From: Micromonospora sp. WMMD1155
Lineage (GTDB): Bacteria > Actinomycetota > Actinomycetes > Mycobacteriales > Micromonosporaceae
Assembly: GCF_029581275.1 (NCBI RefSeq)
Contig: NZ_CP120742.1
Location: forward strand, 470,501-534,500
Direction: 5' to 3'
DNA length: 64,000 nt
This document shows, one piece after another, positions 41,014 to 52,790 of this stretch. The notes under the pieces are model-generated. The model ran no database searches. It saw nothing but the letters and a program-made list of their open reading frames with translations, and had not been told where the DNA came from. Position 1 is the first letter of the stretch. The number at the start of each line of letters is the position of its first letter. The translations under genes and the position numbers were made by a program.

Positions 41014-42123
41014 TCACGACGACCGCCGCCGGCCGCGCAGCAACAGGAAGATCAGGTACGGGCCGCCGATCGCGGCGGTCAGTACTCCGGCGGGCAGTTG
41101 GGTGGGCGCGAACAGGCGTCGGCCGGCCAGGTCGGCCAGCACCAGCAGCAACGCGCCGAGCAGCGCGGCGCAGACCAGCGGTGGCCGTTCGGCGCGTACC
41201 AACCGGCGGGCCAGCTGGGGTGCGACCAGCGCCACGAAGTCGACGGCACCGACCTGGGCGGTGACCATCGCGGCGACGAGCACGCCGGTGCCGGCCAGGC
41301 CGATCCGGCGGGCCACCGGGCGCAGCCCGACGCCCCGGGCGGTGTCGTCGTCCAGGGCGGTGCTGTTCAACGCCCAGCCGGCCCAGGCGAGCACCGGCAG
41401 CAGCACCAGCAGTGTGCCGGCGATCCAGGCCGCCTCGGTCCAGCCCTTGCCGGCCAGGGTGCCGATCAGCCAGATCTGCGCGCGCAGACCGTCGATCGGG
41501 TCGGCGGTGAGCATGACGACCTCGGTGAGCGCCCGGAAGGCGAACGCGACAGCCACCCCGGCGAGCACGAACCGCTGTGCGGCCAGCCCGTGCCGGGCAC
41601 CGAGGGCGAACAGCAGCACCGCCGCGAGCAACCCGCCCAGCAGCGCGGTGGGTGCCACCAGCACCGCCGCCATGCCGCTGGTCAGGGCCACCGTCGCGGC
41701 GAGGCCGGCGCCCTGGGTGATGCCGATGACGTCCGGGCTGGCCAGCGGGTTACGGGCCACGCTCTGGATGAGCGTGCCGGCCACGCCGAAGGCCGCTCCG
41801 GCCGCCGCCGCCAGCACGACCCGGGGGAGCCGAAGATCGAAGACCACGAGGTCGTACGGCGTGCCGGCCCCGGAGAGGGCACGCAGCACGTCGGCCGGGG
41901 CGACGTACGGGGTGCCCAGTGCGAGGCTGAGCACGACGGCCAGCAGGAGCAGCACGGTCAGCACGGCGGCCACCAGCACCGCGCGGCGGCGGATCAGCAG
42001 GCTGACCGGGCCGATCCGCAGCAGCGACCGCCCGGCCAGCCGGGCCTGCCCGTCCGCGGGGCCGCTCGAGGCGGAGGGGTGCGACGGACCGGCGGTGGCG
42101 GACGGGCGCTGGGTGGCGGTCAC
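41014..42123 (-). CDS. Siderophore ABC transporter permease (FecCD family), second subunit
   Basis: A 369-residue permease with about nine to ten membrane helices. FecCD features are LRLPRVVLAAAAGAAFGVAG, IQSVARNPLASPDVIGITQG and the C-terminal GVLTAAIGGPYLIFLLLRGR. It pairs with the upstream permease to form the channel. GTG 42123 overlaps the stop of the first permease as GTGA. A Ser/Pro-rich N-terminal 30 residues precede the first helix. Confidence 0.94.
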   Translation of the reverse strand: MTATQRPSATAGPSHPSASSGPADGQARLAGRSLLRIGPVSLLIRRRAVLVAAVLTVLLLLAVVLSLALGTPYVAPADVLRALSGAGTPYDLVVFDLRLPRVVLAAAAGAAFGVAGTLIQSVARNPLASPDVIGITQGAGLAATVALTSGMAAVLVAPTALLGGLLAAVLLFALGARHGLAAQRFVLAGVAVAFAFRALTEVVMLTADPIDGLRAQIWLIGTLAGKGWTEAAWIAGTLLVLLPVLAWAGWALNSTALDDDTARGVGLRPVARRIGLAGTGVLVAAMVTAQVGAVDFVALVAPQLARRLVRAERPPLVCAALLGALLLVLADLAGRRLFAPTQLPAGVLTAAIGGPYLIFLLLRGRRRSS

Positions 42124-43160
42124 GCGGTCACCACCCGGGCGCGGCGGACCAGCACCGCCAGCAGCGGCGCGCCGATCAGGGCGGTGACGATCCCGGCCGG
42201 TATCTCGCCGGGTGGGGCGACGACCCGGCCGACGATGTCGGCGCCGAGCAGCAGCGCGGGCCCGAGCAGGGCGGAGACGGCGAGGGTCCAGCGGTGGTCC
42301 GCGCCGACCAGGGCACGGGCGAGGTGCGGCACGGCCAGCCCGACGAAGGCGACCGGCCCGGCGGCGGCCACCGCTGCTCCGGTCAACAGCACGGCGGCGA
42401 TGCCACCGCCGAGGCGGACCAGGCCGATCCGGTGGCCGAGACCTCGGGCGACGTCGTCGCCGAGGGCCAGCGCGTCCAGACCTCGGGCCACCAGGGCGGC
42501 CAGCACCAGCCCGGCGAGGACGAAGGGCAGCACCTGCGCGCTGACCGACAGGTCCCGGCCGGAGAGCCCGCCGACCACCCAGAACCGGTACTCCTCGAAG
42601 GTGCGGGCGTCGATGCTGAGCAGCGCGTACACCCCGGAGGCGAGACTGGCGTCGAGCGCCGCGCCGACGAGCGCGAGGGTGACCGGGCTGGCACCGTCGC
42701 GGGCCCGGGTGGCGATGGCGAAGACCAGCAGCCCGGCGACGAGCGCGCCGGCGATGCCGAACCAGACGTACCCGGCGAGCGTGCTGATGCCGAAGACGGA
42801 GATGGCGAGGACCACCCCGAACGACGCGCCGGCGCTGATACCGAGGATGCGCGGCTCGGCGAGGGGGTTGCGGGTGAGCGCCTGGAACAGCACGCCGGCG
42901 ACGGCGAGCGCGAGCCCGACGGCGAGGCCGAGGGCGGTACGCGGCATCCGCAGCTCCCGGACGATGGTGCTGGCGTCTCCGCCGTCGGGTGCGACGAGGG
43001 CGTGCCAGACCTGGTCGACGCCGAGTTGCCGACTGCCGAACGCGAAACTGGCCAGCACGGTGAGCAGCAGGACCAGCGCTGCCCCGGCGGTGACGGCCAC
43101 CCGACGCCCGGTACGAGTGCTGGCCCGACTCCGGGTCGGCCGGCTGGCGAGGGCGGTCAC
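42120..43160 (-). CDS. Siderophore ABC transporter permease (FecCD family), first subunit
   Basis: A 346-residue permease, first gene of the iron operon. It shows LRMPRTALGLAVGLALAVAG, FQALTRNPLAEPRILGISAG and the C-terminal ALIGAPLLAVLVRRARV. GTG 43160 follows AGGAGATTC. A DtxR/IdeR iron box lies 22 bases upstream, so the operon should be derepressed in iron starvation. Confidence 0.94.
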   Translation of the reverse strand: MTALASRPTRSRASTRTGRRVAVTAGAALVLLLTVLASFAFGSRQLGVDQVWHALVAPDGGDASTIVRELRMPRTALGLAVGLALAVAGVLFQALTRNPLAEPRILGISAGASFGVVLAISVFGISTLAGYVWFGIAGALVAGLLVFAIATRARDGASPVTLALVGAALDASLASGVYALLSIDARTFEEYRFWVVGGLSGRDLSVSAQVLPFVLAGLVLAALVARGLDALALGDDVARGLGHRIGLVRLGGGIAAVLLTGAAVAAAGPVAFVGLAVPHLARALVGADHRWTLAVSALLGPALLLGADIVGRVVAPPGEIPAGIVTALIGAPLLAVLVRRARVVTA

Positions 43161-43181
43161 GAATCTCCTGCACGATCGGGC

Positions 43182-43200
43182 TTAGGTTCGCCTAACCTTA
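43182..43200. promoter_or_regulatory. IdeR/DmdR iron box
   Basis: TTAGGTTCGCCTAACCTTA matches the 19-bp DtxR/IdeR consensus TTAGGTTAGGCTAACCTAA at 16 of 19 positions. It lies directly upstream of the siderophore-uptake operon. Iron-bound IdeR should repress transcription there. Confidence 0.85.
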
Positions 43201-43313
43201 GCCGACCTGCGGAAAGGGACCTAACCGGTAGGCGTCGATGCCGCACCGGGGTCCACCGGCACGCTCGGCGAGGCGGACGCATAAGAGGGACATTCGAGTC
43301 ATAGGGTGTGACC

Positions 43314-43673
43314 ATGCGATTCGATCAGCACACGGTCGTGCTCCTGGCCCGACCGTCGGATCCACCGGAACTGCCGCAGGACGCGATCGATCGGATTCAG
43401 GACGCGCACCTGGCCCACCAGGCGGGGCTCGTCGAGCAGGGCCTGGTGCTCGCCGCCGGGCCGTTCCTGCACGGCGACGACGAGCACCTACGAGGCTTCG
43501 TCGTGCTGTCCATCGGGCCGGACGAGGCGCGCGCCCTCTACGCCGACGACCCGGCGGTGCGTGCCGGCCGCCTGGTCGCCCGGGTCACGACGTGGCTGCT
43601 TCCGGAGGGCAACCTGCGGTTCGAGAGCGTGCCGGTGCCCCGATCGATGATGGAGGCGGCCTCCGGCGACTGA
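43314..43673 (+). CDS. YciI-family protein
   Basis: A 119-residue ferredoxin-fold protein of the YciI/YCII family, with HTVVLLARPSDPPELP, DAHLAHQAGLVEQGLVLAAG and FVVLSIGPDEARALYADDPA. The conserved Asp-His pair in the DAHLAH helix may be catalytic, but the family reaction is unproven. ATG 43314 is preferred over GTG 43308. It is transcribed toward the cytidine-deaminase gene on the opposite strand. Confidence 0.87.
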   Translation: MRFDQHTVVLLARPSDPPELPQDAIDRIQDAHLAHQAGLVEQGLVLAAGPFLHGDDEHLRGFVVLSIGPDEARALYADDPAVRAGRLVARVTTWLLPEGNLRFESVPVPRSMMEAASGD

Positions 43674-43684
43674 CGCCGCAGCGA

Positions 43685-44077
43685 TCAGCCGGCCGTGCCG
43701 TTCCCGGCCGCCGTGCCCAGGTCCACCAGCGGGACCACCCGCAGATCGTCCACCGGGCCGACGATCACCCGCAGGGCCGGGAAGTGGTCCCGCAGGACCC
43801 GTACACACCTGTCACACGGCGCGGTGACCTCGCGGCCCCGGTCGGCGACCGTGACGATCGTCTCCAGCTCGGTGACGCCCTGCGTGGCGGCCGTGCCGAT
43901 CACGACCAGCTCGGCGCAGACGTCTCCGGTCACGTGGTGGACGTTCACGCCCGTGAACACCCGCCCGTCGGCATCACGGGCGGCCGAGGCGACGGTGTGC
44001 CGTGGGCTGCGGCAGCGCAGCTTGGCGACCGCCGTGGCGGCCTGCACCAACGCACGGTCGGTGTCCCGCATGTCCAT
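43685..44077 (-). CDS. Cytidine deaminase-family protein
   Basis: A 130-residue zinc deaminase. The catalytic site is CAE in VTGDVCAELVVIG (Cys zinc ligand, proton-shuttling Glu) and the second pair is PCDRCVRVL; standard tetrameric CDA has PCGxCRQ, so the Arg/Gln side chain is changed. ATG 44077 follows GGGGGAG; the frame continues 11 codons upstream. It may salvage cytidine or a related pyrimidine, or act like blasticidin deaminases. Confidence 0.83.
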   Translation of the reverse strand: MDMRDTDRALVQAATAVAKLRCRSPRHTVASAARDADGRVFTGVNVHHVTGDVCAELVVIGTAATQGVTELETIVTVADRGREVTAPCDRCVRVLRDHFPALRVIVGPVDDLRVVPLVDLGTAAGNGTAG

Positions 44078-44220
44078 CCGGCTCCCCCAGGGCTCGACGT
44101 CGGCCGCCAACTCTAGGGCCCGCTCCTGGCCGTCCGGGGACGGGAGGTGACGGTCGGAGAGCCGGCAGCGCGGTAACCCAGGGGCGGTGCGCCGCCGGGC
44201 TGCCTATCCTTGGGCACGAC

Positions 44221-47200
44221 ATGCAGAATCCAATCGCCTCCGTCGCGACCGACCCGGTCCGCGAGCTGCACCGCCGCCTCACTCCTCTGATGTTCCGCGA
44301 CCAGCGCCGGCTCCAGCGGCGCCTCGACGGTGCCCGGAAGCTGCGCGACCCGCAGCGCCGGGACGCGGCCCTCGCGGAGATCGCCGAGGAGGTGACCCGG
44401 GCCGAACAGCGACTCGCCACCCGGCGAGCGGCGGTGCCGGTGATCACGTACCCGGCGGGGTTGCCGGTCAGTGAGCGCAAGGACGACATCGCCGCCGCCA
44501 TCCGCGATCACCAGGTGGTGATCGTGGCCGGTGAGACGGGCTCCGGCAAGACCACCCAGCTACCGAAGATCTGCCTGGAGCTGGGCCGCGGGGTGCACGG
44601 CCTGATCGGGCACACCCAACCCCGGCGGCTGGCCGCCCGGACGGTGGCCGACCGGATCGCCGACGAGCTGGGCACCGAGCTGGGTGACGTGGTCGGCTAC
44701 AAGGTGCGCTTCACCGACCAGGTCAGCGAACGCAGCCTGGTGAAGCTGATGACCGACGGCATCCTGCTGGCCGAGTTGCAGACCGACCGGATGCTGCGCC
44801 AGTACGACACGCTGATCATCGACGAGGCGCACGAGCGCAGCCTCAACATCGACTTCATCCTCGGGTACCTGCGGGAGCTGCTCCCCCGACGACCCGACCT
44901 CAAAGTGATCATCACCTCGGCGACGATCGAGACCGACCGGTTCGCCCGGCACTTCGCCGGGCCGCCCACCGCCGACGAGCCGGACGGGGTGCCGGCGCCG
45001 GTGGTCGAGGTCTCCGGGCGCACCTATCCGGTGGAGGTGCGCTACCGCCCGCTGCTGGAGATCGCCGAGGGCGAGGAGGACGGCGACGGCGACGAGGAGA
45101 ACGTCCGCGACCAGATCCAGGCGATCGGCGACGCCGTCGAGGAGTTGGCCGCCGAGGGCCCCGGCGACATCCTGGTGTTCCTCAGCGGTGAGCGGGAGAT
45201 CCGGGACACCGCCGACGCGCTGGGCAAGCTGGTGCAGAAGAAACGCTCGCTGCTCGGCACCGAGATCCTGCCGCTGTACGCCCGGCTGTCCGCCGCCGAG
45301 CAGCACCGCGTCTTCGCCGCGCACAGCTCACGCCGGGTGGTGCTCGCCACCAACGTCGCGGAGACGTCGCTGACGGTGCCCGGCATCAAGTACGTGGTCG
45401 ACCCGGGCACCGCCCGCATCTCCCGCTACTCCAGCCGGCTCAAGGTGCAGCGGCTGCCCATCGAGCCGATCTCGCAGGCGTCGGCCAACCAGCGCAAGGG
45501 CCGCTGCGGTCGTACGTCGGACGGCATCTGCATCCGCCTCTACGACGAGCAGGACTTCCTGTCCCGACCCGAGTTCACCGACCCGGAGATCCTGCGGACC
45601 AACCTGGCGTCGGTCATCCTCCAGATGACCGCGATCGGGCTCGGCGACCTCGCCGCGTTCCCGTTCATCGACCCACCGGACAAGCGCAACATCACCGACG
45701 GCGTCAACCTGCTGCACGAGCTGGGCGCGTTGAACCCGACCGAGGCCGACCCGGCGAAGCGGCTCACCGCGTTGGGCCGTCGCCTCGCCCAACTCCCGGT
45801 CGACCCGCGGCTGGCCCGGATGGTGGTCGAGGGTGAACGCAACGGCTGCGCCACCGAGGTTTTGGTGATCGCCGCCGCGCTCTCCATTCAGGACCCACGC
45901 GAACGGCCGGCGGAGAAGCAGGCCCAGGCCGACCAGGCGCACGCCCGGTTCGCCGACAAGGAGTCCGACTTCGTCGCCTACCTCAACCTGTGGCGCTACC
46001 TGCGCGAGCAGCAGCGCGAGCTGTCCTCCAGCGCGTTCCGCCGGATGTGCAAGGCGGAGTATCTGAACTACCTGCGGGTGCGCGAGTGGCAGGACATCGT
46101 CGGTCAACTGCGGCAGGTGCTGCGTACCCCGGCCGAGGGTGACCGGCGCGGTGGACGGCCGGCGCGGGACACCTCCGACGGCGCGGACGCCGGCCGGGGT
46201 GCGGGCCGGCGCGGCGGCGCGGACCTGCCGGAGGAGATCGACACCCCGAAGGTGCACCAGTCGCTGCTGCCCGGCCTGCTGTCGCACATCGGCCTCAAGG
46301 ACGCCCAGAAGCACGAGTACCTGGGCGCGCGCGGCGCGAAGTTCGCCGTCTTCCCCGGGTCGGCGCTGTTCAAGAAGCCGCCGCGCTGGGTGATGGCCGC
46401 CGAACTGGTGGAGACCTCCCGCCTGTGGGCCCGCATCGCCGGCCGGGTCGAGCCGGAGTGGGTCGAACCGCTGGCGCAGCACCTGGTCAAGCGCAGCTAC
46501 AGCGAGCCGCACTGGGAGAAGAAGCAGGCCGCGGTGATGGCCTACGAGAAGGTCACCCTGTACGGCGTCCCGCTGGTCAGCTCCCGCAAGGTCAACTTCG
46601 GGCGGATCGACCCGACGTTGAGCCGTGAGCTGTTCATCAGGCACGCCCTCGTCGAGGGCGACTGGCAGACCCACCACCAGTTCTGGGCGGACAACAAGCG
46701 GCTCCTCGCCGAGATCGAGGAGCTGGAGAGCCGGGCTCGACGCCGCGACATCCTGGTCGACGACGAGACCATCTTCGGCTTCTACGACCAGCGGATCCCG
46801 GCCGACGTGTCCTCCGGCCGGCACTTCGACAGCTGGTGGAAGAAGGCCCGCCGGGAGCAGCCCGACCTGCTCACCTTCACCCGCGACCTGCTGGTCAACG
46901 ACGGCCGCTCCGGGGTGGACGAGGGCGACTACCCGGACGAGTGGCAGACCCAGGGGGTGAGCCTGCCGCTGACGTACCGCTTCGAGCCGGGCACGCCGAC
47001 CGACGGCGTCACCGTCGACATCCCCCTGCCGCTGCTCAACCAGGTGCCGGCGGAGAGCTTCGACTGGCAGGTGCCGGGGCTGCGCGAGGAGACGGTGATC
47101 GCGCTGATCCGTTCGCTGCCCAAGGCGATCCGCCGCAACTTCGTCCCGGTGCCGGACTACGCCCGCGCCGCCCTCGCGGCGATCACCCCGGGCGAGGAGC

Positions 47201-48291
47201 CGCTGCTGGACGCGCTCACCCGGCAACTGCGCCGGATGACCGGCGTCACCGTCCCCCGCGACGCCTGGGAGCCGGGCAAGCTCCCCGCGCACCTGCGGGT
47301 CACCTTCCGGGTGCTCGACGCCGACGAGAAGCCGGTCGCCGAGGGCAAGGACCTGCCGGCCCTGCAACGTCAACTCCGCCAGGAGGTACGCCAGGTGGTG
47401 GCGGCCGCCGCGCCGGAGGTGGCCCGGACCGGGCTGCGGGAGTGGAGCATCGGCACCCTGCCCCGGACCATCGAGCAGGTCCGCGCGGGCTACGCGGTGA
47501 CCGCGTACCCGGCGCTCGTCGACGAGGGCGCCACGGTCGGGGTGAAGGTGTTCGACTCCCCCGCCGAGGCCGAGGCGGCGCACTGGGCCGGCACCCGCCG
47601 GCTGCTGCGGCTCACCGTGCCGTCCCCGGCGCGGTTCCTTCAGGGCCGGCTCGACAACGCGGCGAAGCTGGCGCTGAGCCGTAACCCGCACGGCGGCGTG
47701 CAGGAGCTGATCGAGGACGCGGCGGGCGCGGCGATCGACCGGCTGATCGAGGCGGCCGGTGGCCCGGCCTGGGACGCCGACGGGTTCGCGGCGCTGCGCG
47801 AGAAGGTCCGCGCCGACCTGGTCGACACGGTCGTCGAGGTGATGGATCGGGTCCGCCGGGTCCTCGCCGCCTGGTACGCCGTCGAGCAGCGCCTCGGCGC
47901 CACCCGCAACCTCGCCGTGGTCGCCGCGCTGGCCGACATCCGCAACCAGCTCGCCGGGCTGGTGCACGCCGGGTTCGTCACCGAGACCGGGTACGCGCGG
48001 CTGCCCGACCTGCTGCGCTACCTCAGCGCCATCGAGCGCCGGATGGAGCGGCTGGGCGGCAACCCGCAGCGCGACCGCCAGCAGCAGGAGCGCATCGCGA
48101 CGGTGCAGAGGGAGTACGCGGACCTGCTCGCCAACCTGCCGCCGGCCCGCCGACAGGAGACCGCCGTCCGGCAGATCCGCTGGATGATTGAGGAGTTGCG
48201 GGTGAACGTGTTCGCCCAGGCGCTCGGCACCCCGTACCCCGTCTCGGAGCAGCGGATCTACCGGGCGATGGACGACGCGGAGGGTCGCTGA
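44221..48291 (+). CDS. hrpA: ATP-dependent RNA helicase HrpA
   Basis: A 1356-residue DEAH-box RNA helicase. Walker A is GETGSGKTT (about 104-112), motif II is DEAH in IIDEAHERSLNIDF (about 200), motif III is SAT and motif VI is QRKGRCGRT. Beyond residue 560 are the helicase-associated HA2 and OB-fold regions and a C-terminal DUF3418 domain (SLPLTYRFEPG to the end), the usual HrpA layout and length. It acts on ribosome-bound or structured mRNA; E. coli HrpA rescues stalled ribosomes. The start ATG 44221 begins the conserved region. Confidence 0.95.
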   Translation: MQNPIASVATDPVRELHRRLTPLMFRDQRRLQRRLDGARKLRDPQRRDAALAEIAEEVTRAEQRLATRRAAVPVITYPAGLPVSERKDDIAAAIRDHQVVIVAGETGSGKTTQLPKICLELGRGVHGLIGHTQPRRLAARTVADRIADELGTELGDVVGYKVRFTDQVSERSLVKLMTDGILLAELQTDRMLRQYDTLIIDEAHERSLNIDFILGYLRELLPRRPDLKVIITSATIETDRFARHFAGPPTADEPDGVPAPVVEVSGRTYPVEVRYRPLLEIAEGEEDGDGDEENVRDQIQAIGDAVEELAAEGPGDILVFLSGEREIRDTADALGKLVQKKRSLLGTEILPLYARLSAAEQHRVFAAHSSRRVVLATNVAETSLTVPGIKYVVDPGTARISRYSSRLKVQRLPIEPISQASANQRKGRCGRTSDGICIRLYDEQDFLSRPEFTDPEILRTNLASVILQMTAIGLGDLAAFPFIDPPDKRNITDGVNLLHELGALNPTEADPAKRLTALGRRLAQLPVDPRLARMVVEGERNGCATEVLVIAAALSIQDPRERPAEKQAQADQAHARFADKESDFVAYLNLWRYLREQQRELSSSAFRRMCKAEYLNYLRVREWQDIVGQLRQVLRTPAEGDRRGGRPARDTSDGADAGRGAGRRGGADLPEEIDTPKVHQSLLPGLLSHIGLKDAQKHEYLGARGAKFAVFPGSALFKKPPRWVMAAELVETSRLWARIAGRVEPEWVEPLAQHLVKRSYSEPHWEKKQAAVMAYEKVTLYGVPLVSSRKVNFGRIDPTLSRELFIRHALVEGDWQTHHQFWADNKRLLAEIEELESRARRRDILVDDETIFGFYDQRIPADVSSGRHFDSWWKKARREQPDLLTFTRDLLVNDGRSGVDEGDYPDEWQTQGVSLPLTYRFEPGTPTDGVTVDIPLPLLNQVPAESFDWQVPGLREETVIALIRSLPKAIRRNFVPVPDYARAALAAITPGEEPLLDALTRQLRRMTGVTVPRDAWEPGKLPAHLRVTFRVLDADEKPVAEGKDLPALQRQLRQEVRQVVAAAAPEVARTGLREWSIGTLPRTIEQVRAGYAVTAYPALVDEGATVGVKVFDSPAEAEAAHWAGTRRLLRLTVPSPARFLQGRLDNAAKLALSRNPHGGVQELIEDAAGAAIDRLIEAAGGPAWDADGFAALREKVRADLVDTVVEVMDRVRRVLAAWYAVEQRLGATRNLAVVAALADIRNQLAGLVHAGFVTETGYARLPDLLRYLSAIERRMERLGGNPQRDRQQQERIATVQREYADLLANLPPARRQETAVRQIRWMIEELRVNVFAQALGTPYPVSEQRIYRAMDDAEGR

Positions 48292-48337
48292 CGAGCCCGG
48301 CTGGGCTTGCGCGGCGGCGGCCGGCGGGCCGGTCTCG

Positions 48338-49270
48338 TCAGGTCAGTGGCTCGACGCCGGGCGGCAGCTCGCCCCGGTCGATCGCGGACTGGATGTAGTC
48401 CAGCAGGATGCGCCGGAGTTCCCGTCCGGCGTGGGTGGGCACGATGTCGCGACGGCGGGCCACCGCGATGGTCCGCCGCACCCCGGGCGGGGCGAGCGGG
48501 GTGATCCGCACGCCCGGGCGGCGGGCCAGCACGATGCCCGGCACCAGCGCGATGCCCAGCCCCGCCTCGACGAAGCTGAGCACGGCGTCCATCTCGCCGC
48601 CGTCCACCGCGAAACTCGGTTCGAACCCCGCCTCCCGGCACGCCTGGATGGTGGCGTCGCGCAGGTCGTAGCCCTCCCGGAACATGACCATCGGCTGGTC
48701 GCGCAGATCGGTGATGCGCAGCTCGCCGGTCGCCGCGGCGGTCGGCACCTCGTCCACGGACGCCACCACCAGGCTCTCCCGCAGGATCGGGTCGACCCGC
48801 AGCCCGGGGTCGGGCCCCTGCGCGGGCATGATGATCAGCGCCAGGTCGAGGTCGCCGCGGAGCAGGTCCCGCACCAGGTCCTGGGAGCCGCCCTCCTCCA
48901 CCCGGAGGTCGATGGTGGGGTGGGCGTCGCGGAACCGGCGCAGCACCGGCGGGGCGAGCGAGGTCGCCAGACTCGGGGTGGCCCCGAGGCGCACCCGACC
49001 CCGACGCAACCCGGCCAACTCCTGCACCTCCCGGGTCGCCGTCTCCACGTCGGCGAGGATCCGGGTCGCCAACGGCAACAGCACCTCGCCCGCCGCGGTG
49101 AGTGCGATGTTGCCCCTTACCCGCTCGAACAGCGGCGCCCCGAGGTCGGCCTCCAGAGCGTGAATTTGCTTACTGAGAGAAGGCTGGGTGATGCCCACGA
49201 TGTCGGCGGCTTGGGTGAAATGTCGTACTTCGGCCACCGCAACGAAGTACCGAAGCTGATGGAGCTGCAT
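48338..49270 (-). CDS. LysR-family regulator divergent from sdhCAB
   Basis: A 310-residue LysR regulator. The helix-turn-helix is RHFTQAADIVGITQPSLSKQ with the dimer helix EADLGAPLFERVRG; the effector domain spans about 90-300, with VRLGATPSLATSL and GEMDAVLSFVEAGLGIALVPG. Its divergent placement to the succinate dehydrogenase genes and a T-N11-A palindrome before its start suggest it controls them and itself. The co-inducer may be a TCA-cycle acid, but this is inference. Confidence 0.9.
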   Translation of the reverse strand: MQLHQLRYFVAVAEVRHFTQAADIVGITQPSLSKQIHALEADLGAPLFERVRGNIALTAAGEVLLPLATRILADVETATREVQELAGLRRGRVRLGATPSLATSLAPPVLRRFRDAHPTIDLRVEEGGSQDLVRDLLRGDLDLALIIMPAQGPDPGLRVDPILRESLVVASVDEVPTAAATGELRITDLRDQPMVMFREGYDLRDATIQACREAGFEPSFAVDGGEMDAVLSFVEAGLGIALVPGIVLARRPGVRITPLAPPGVRRTIAVARRRDIVPTHAGRELRRILLDYIQSAIDRGELPPGVEPLT

Positions 49271-49274
49271 CTAC

Positions 49275-49289
49275 ATAGCTTACGGCTAT
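49275..49289. promoter_or_regulatory. LysR-type T-N11-A box
   Basis: ATAGC-TTACG-GCTAT is a perfect 5-bp-arm palindrome with the T-N11-A spacing bound by LysR regulators. It starts 5 bases upstream of the lysR start codon and about 60 bases upstream of sdhC, so it can serve both promoters. Confidence 0.7.
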
Positions 49290-49347
49290 CAACACTACGA
49301 GTTTGATGCATTGGACGACTGATCGAAGTGCTCCTAGCGTCGGTCTC

Positions 49348-50037
49348 GTGGTAATCACGAAAACTCGGTCGCCCATCCGCTCCAACGTCGGCCTCAAGGC
49401 CGTCATGGCGGTGACGGGCATCCTGCTGGCGCTGTTCCTGATCGCCCACATGCTCGGGAACCTCAAGGTGTTCACGGGGGAGACCTCGTTCGACCACTAC
49501 GCCCACTGGCTGCGCGACATCGGCAAGCCACTGCTGCCCGGGGTCTGGTTCCTCTGGATCCTGCGCACCGTACTGGTGGTCGCGGTGGTCGCCCACATCG
49601 TCGCCGCCACCGTGCTGGCCCGTCGCGCTCGCGCCGCCCGCCCGGTCAAGTACGCCCACCGCAAGAAGGTCAACGGCAGCTACGCGGCCCGCACGATGCG
49701 CTGGGGTGGAGTGATCATCCTGCTCTTCGTGATCTACCACATCCTGGACCTGACCACCGGCACGCTCAACCCGGTCGGCGACGAGAGCAAGCCCTACGGC
49801 AACGTCGTCGCCGACTTCGCGCCGGAACGCTGGTACGTCACGCTCTTCTACACGCTCGCCATCGTCACGGTCGGCTTCCACCTGCGCCACGGCGCGTTCA
49901 GCGCGTTCCGCAGCCTCGGCCAGCAGACGCCGCGCGGCGAGCGTCGGGCCCGCGCCGCGGCACTCGTCTTCGCCGTGGCGCTCTGCGCCGGATACCTGGT
50001 GGTCCCGTTCGCCGTACTCACCGGATTGGTGTCCTGA
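49348..50037 (+). CDS. sdhC: Succinate dehydrogenase cytochrome b subunit
   Basis: A 229-residue membrane anchor with five predicted helices of the single-subunit b558 type; no sdhD is present. His residues in [24 protein letters not shown] and GFHLRHG are candidate heme ligands. GTG 49348 has no ribosome site; TTGGAC (49311) and TAGCGT (49334) place the transcription start at or near the start codon, so the mRNA may be leaderless. It precedes sdhA by one base. The subunit passes electrons from SdhB to menaquinone. Confidence 0.92.
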   Translation: MVITKTRSPIRSNVGLKAVMAVTGILLALFLIAHMLGNLKVFTGETSFDHYAHWLRDIGKPLLPGVWFLWILRTVLVVAVVAHIVAATVLARRARAARPVKYAHRKKVNGSYAARTMRWGGVIILLFVIYHILDLTTGTLNPVGDESKPYGNVVADFAPERWYVTLFYTLAIVTVGFHLRHGAFSAFRSLGQQTPRGERRARAAALVFAVALCAGYLVVPFAVLTGLVS

Positions 50038-50038
50038 C

Positions 50039-51972
<1,934 letters not shown>

Positions 51973-51976
<4 letters not shown>

Positions 51977-52740
51977 ACCTGACCCTGCGCATCTGGCGCC
52001 AGAAGGGCCCTGAGGACAAGGGTCGGATGGTGACCTACCCGGTCGACGACGTGTCCCCGGACATGTCGTTCCTGGAGATGCTCGACGTGCTCAACGAGCG
52101 GCTGATCCTCGCCGGCGAGGACCCGGTGGCGTTCGACCACGACTGCCGCGAAGGCATCTGCGGCATGTGCGGCCTCATGATCAACGGTGACGCGCACGGG
52201 CCGCAGCGCGGCACCACGGCCTGCCAACTGCACATGCGGCAGTTCAAGGACGGCGAGACGATCGACATCGAGCCGTGGCGGGCGAGCGCCTTCCCGGTCG
52301 TGAAGGACCTGGTCGTCAACCGCAGCGCCTTCGACAAGATCATCGCGGCCGGTGGTTACGTCACCGCGCCGACCGGCAGCGCGCCCGAGGCCCACTCCAC
52401 CCCGGTGGCGAAGGCCAACGCCGACGCCGCCTTCGAGTCGGCCGCCTGCATCGGCTGCGGCGCCTGCGTCGCGGCCTGCCCGAACGGCTCCGGCATGCTG
52501 TTCACCGCCGCCAAGCTCACCCAGCTCTCGCTGCTCCCGCAGGGCCAGCCGGAGCGCTACACCCGGGTGATCGGCATGGTCGACGCGCACGACGAGGCCG
52601 GCTTCGGCGGCTGCACCAACGCGGGCGAATGCACCCCGGCCTGTCCGAAGGGCATCCCGCTGAACACCATCGGTCGGCTCAACCGTGACTACCTCACGGC
52701 CACCGCCAAGGGCGGAGCCGACAACACCCCCGGCTCCTGA
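51973..52740 (+). CDS. sdhB: Succinate dehydrogenase iron-sulfur subunit
   Basis: A 255-residue protein carrying three clusters. The 2Fe-2S site is [17 protein letters not shown] with the following TTAC. The C-terminal ferredoxin domain has [12 protein letters not shown] for one cluster and [19 protein letters not shown] for the others. It links the flavoprotein to the membrane subunit. GTG 51973 overlaps the sdhA stop. A strong hairpin terminates the operon 8 bases after its stop. Confidence 0.97.
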
Positions 52741-52747
52741 ACCTCAC

Positions 52748-52790
52748 CAGACCGCCGTACCCCGGGCCTTTGCCGGGGTGCGGCGGTCTG
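52748..52790 (+). terminator. Hairpin terminator of sdhCAB
   Basis: CAGACCGCCG (52748-52757) pairs perfectly with CGGCGGTCTG (52781-52790), and inner CCCCGG/CCGGGG (52760-52765 and 52773-52778) extend the stem across a small bulge. It has no U-tract. It sits directly after sdhB. Confidence 0.85.

Noticed and set aside
45328..47967. 879-codon open frame antisense to hrpA
   Set aside because: It is the usual antisense shadow of a GC-rich gene: composition is Val/Gly/Arg/Leu repeats without domains, while hrpA shows all helicase motifs.
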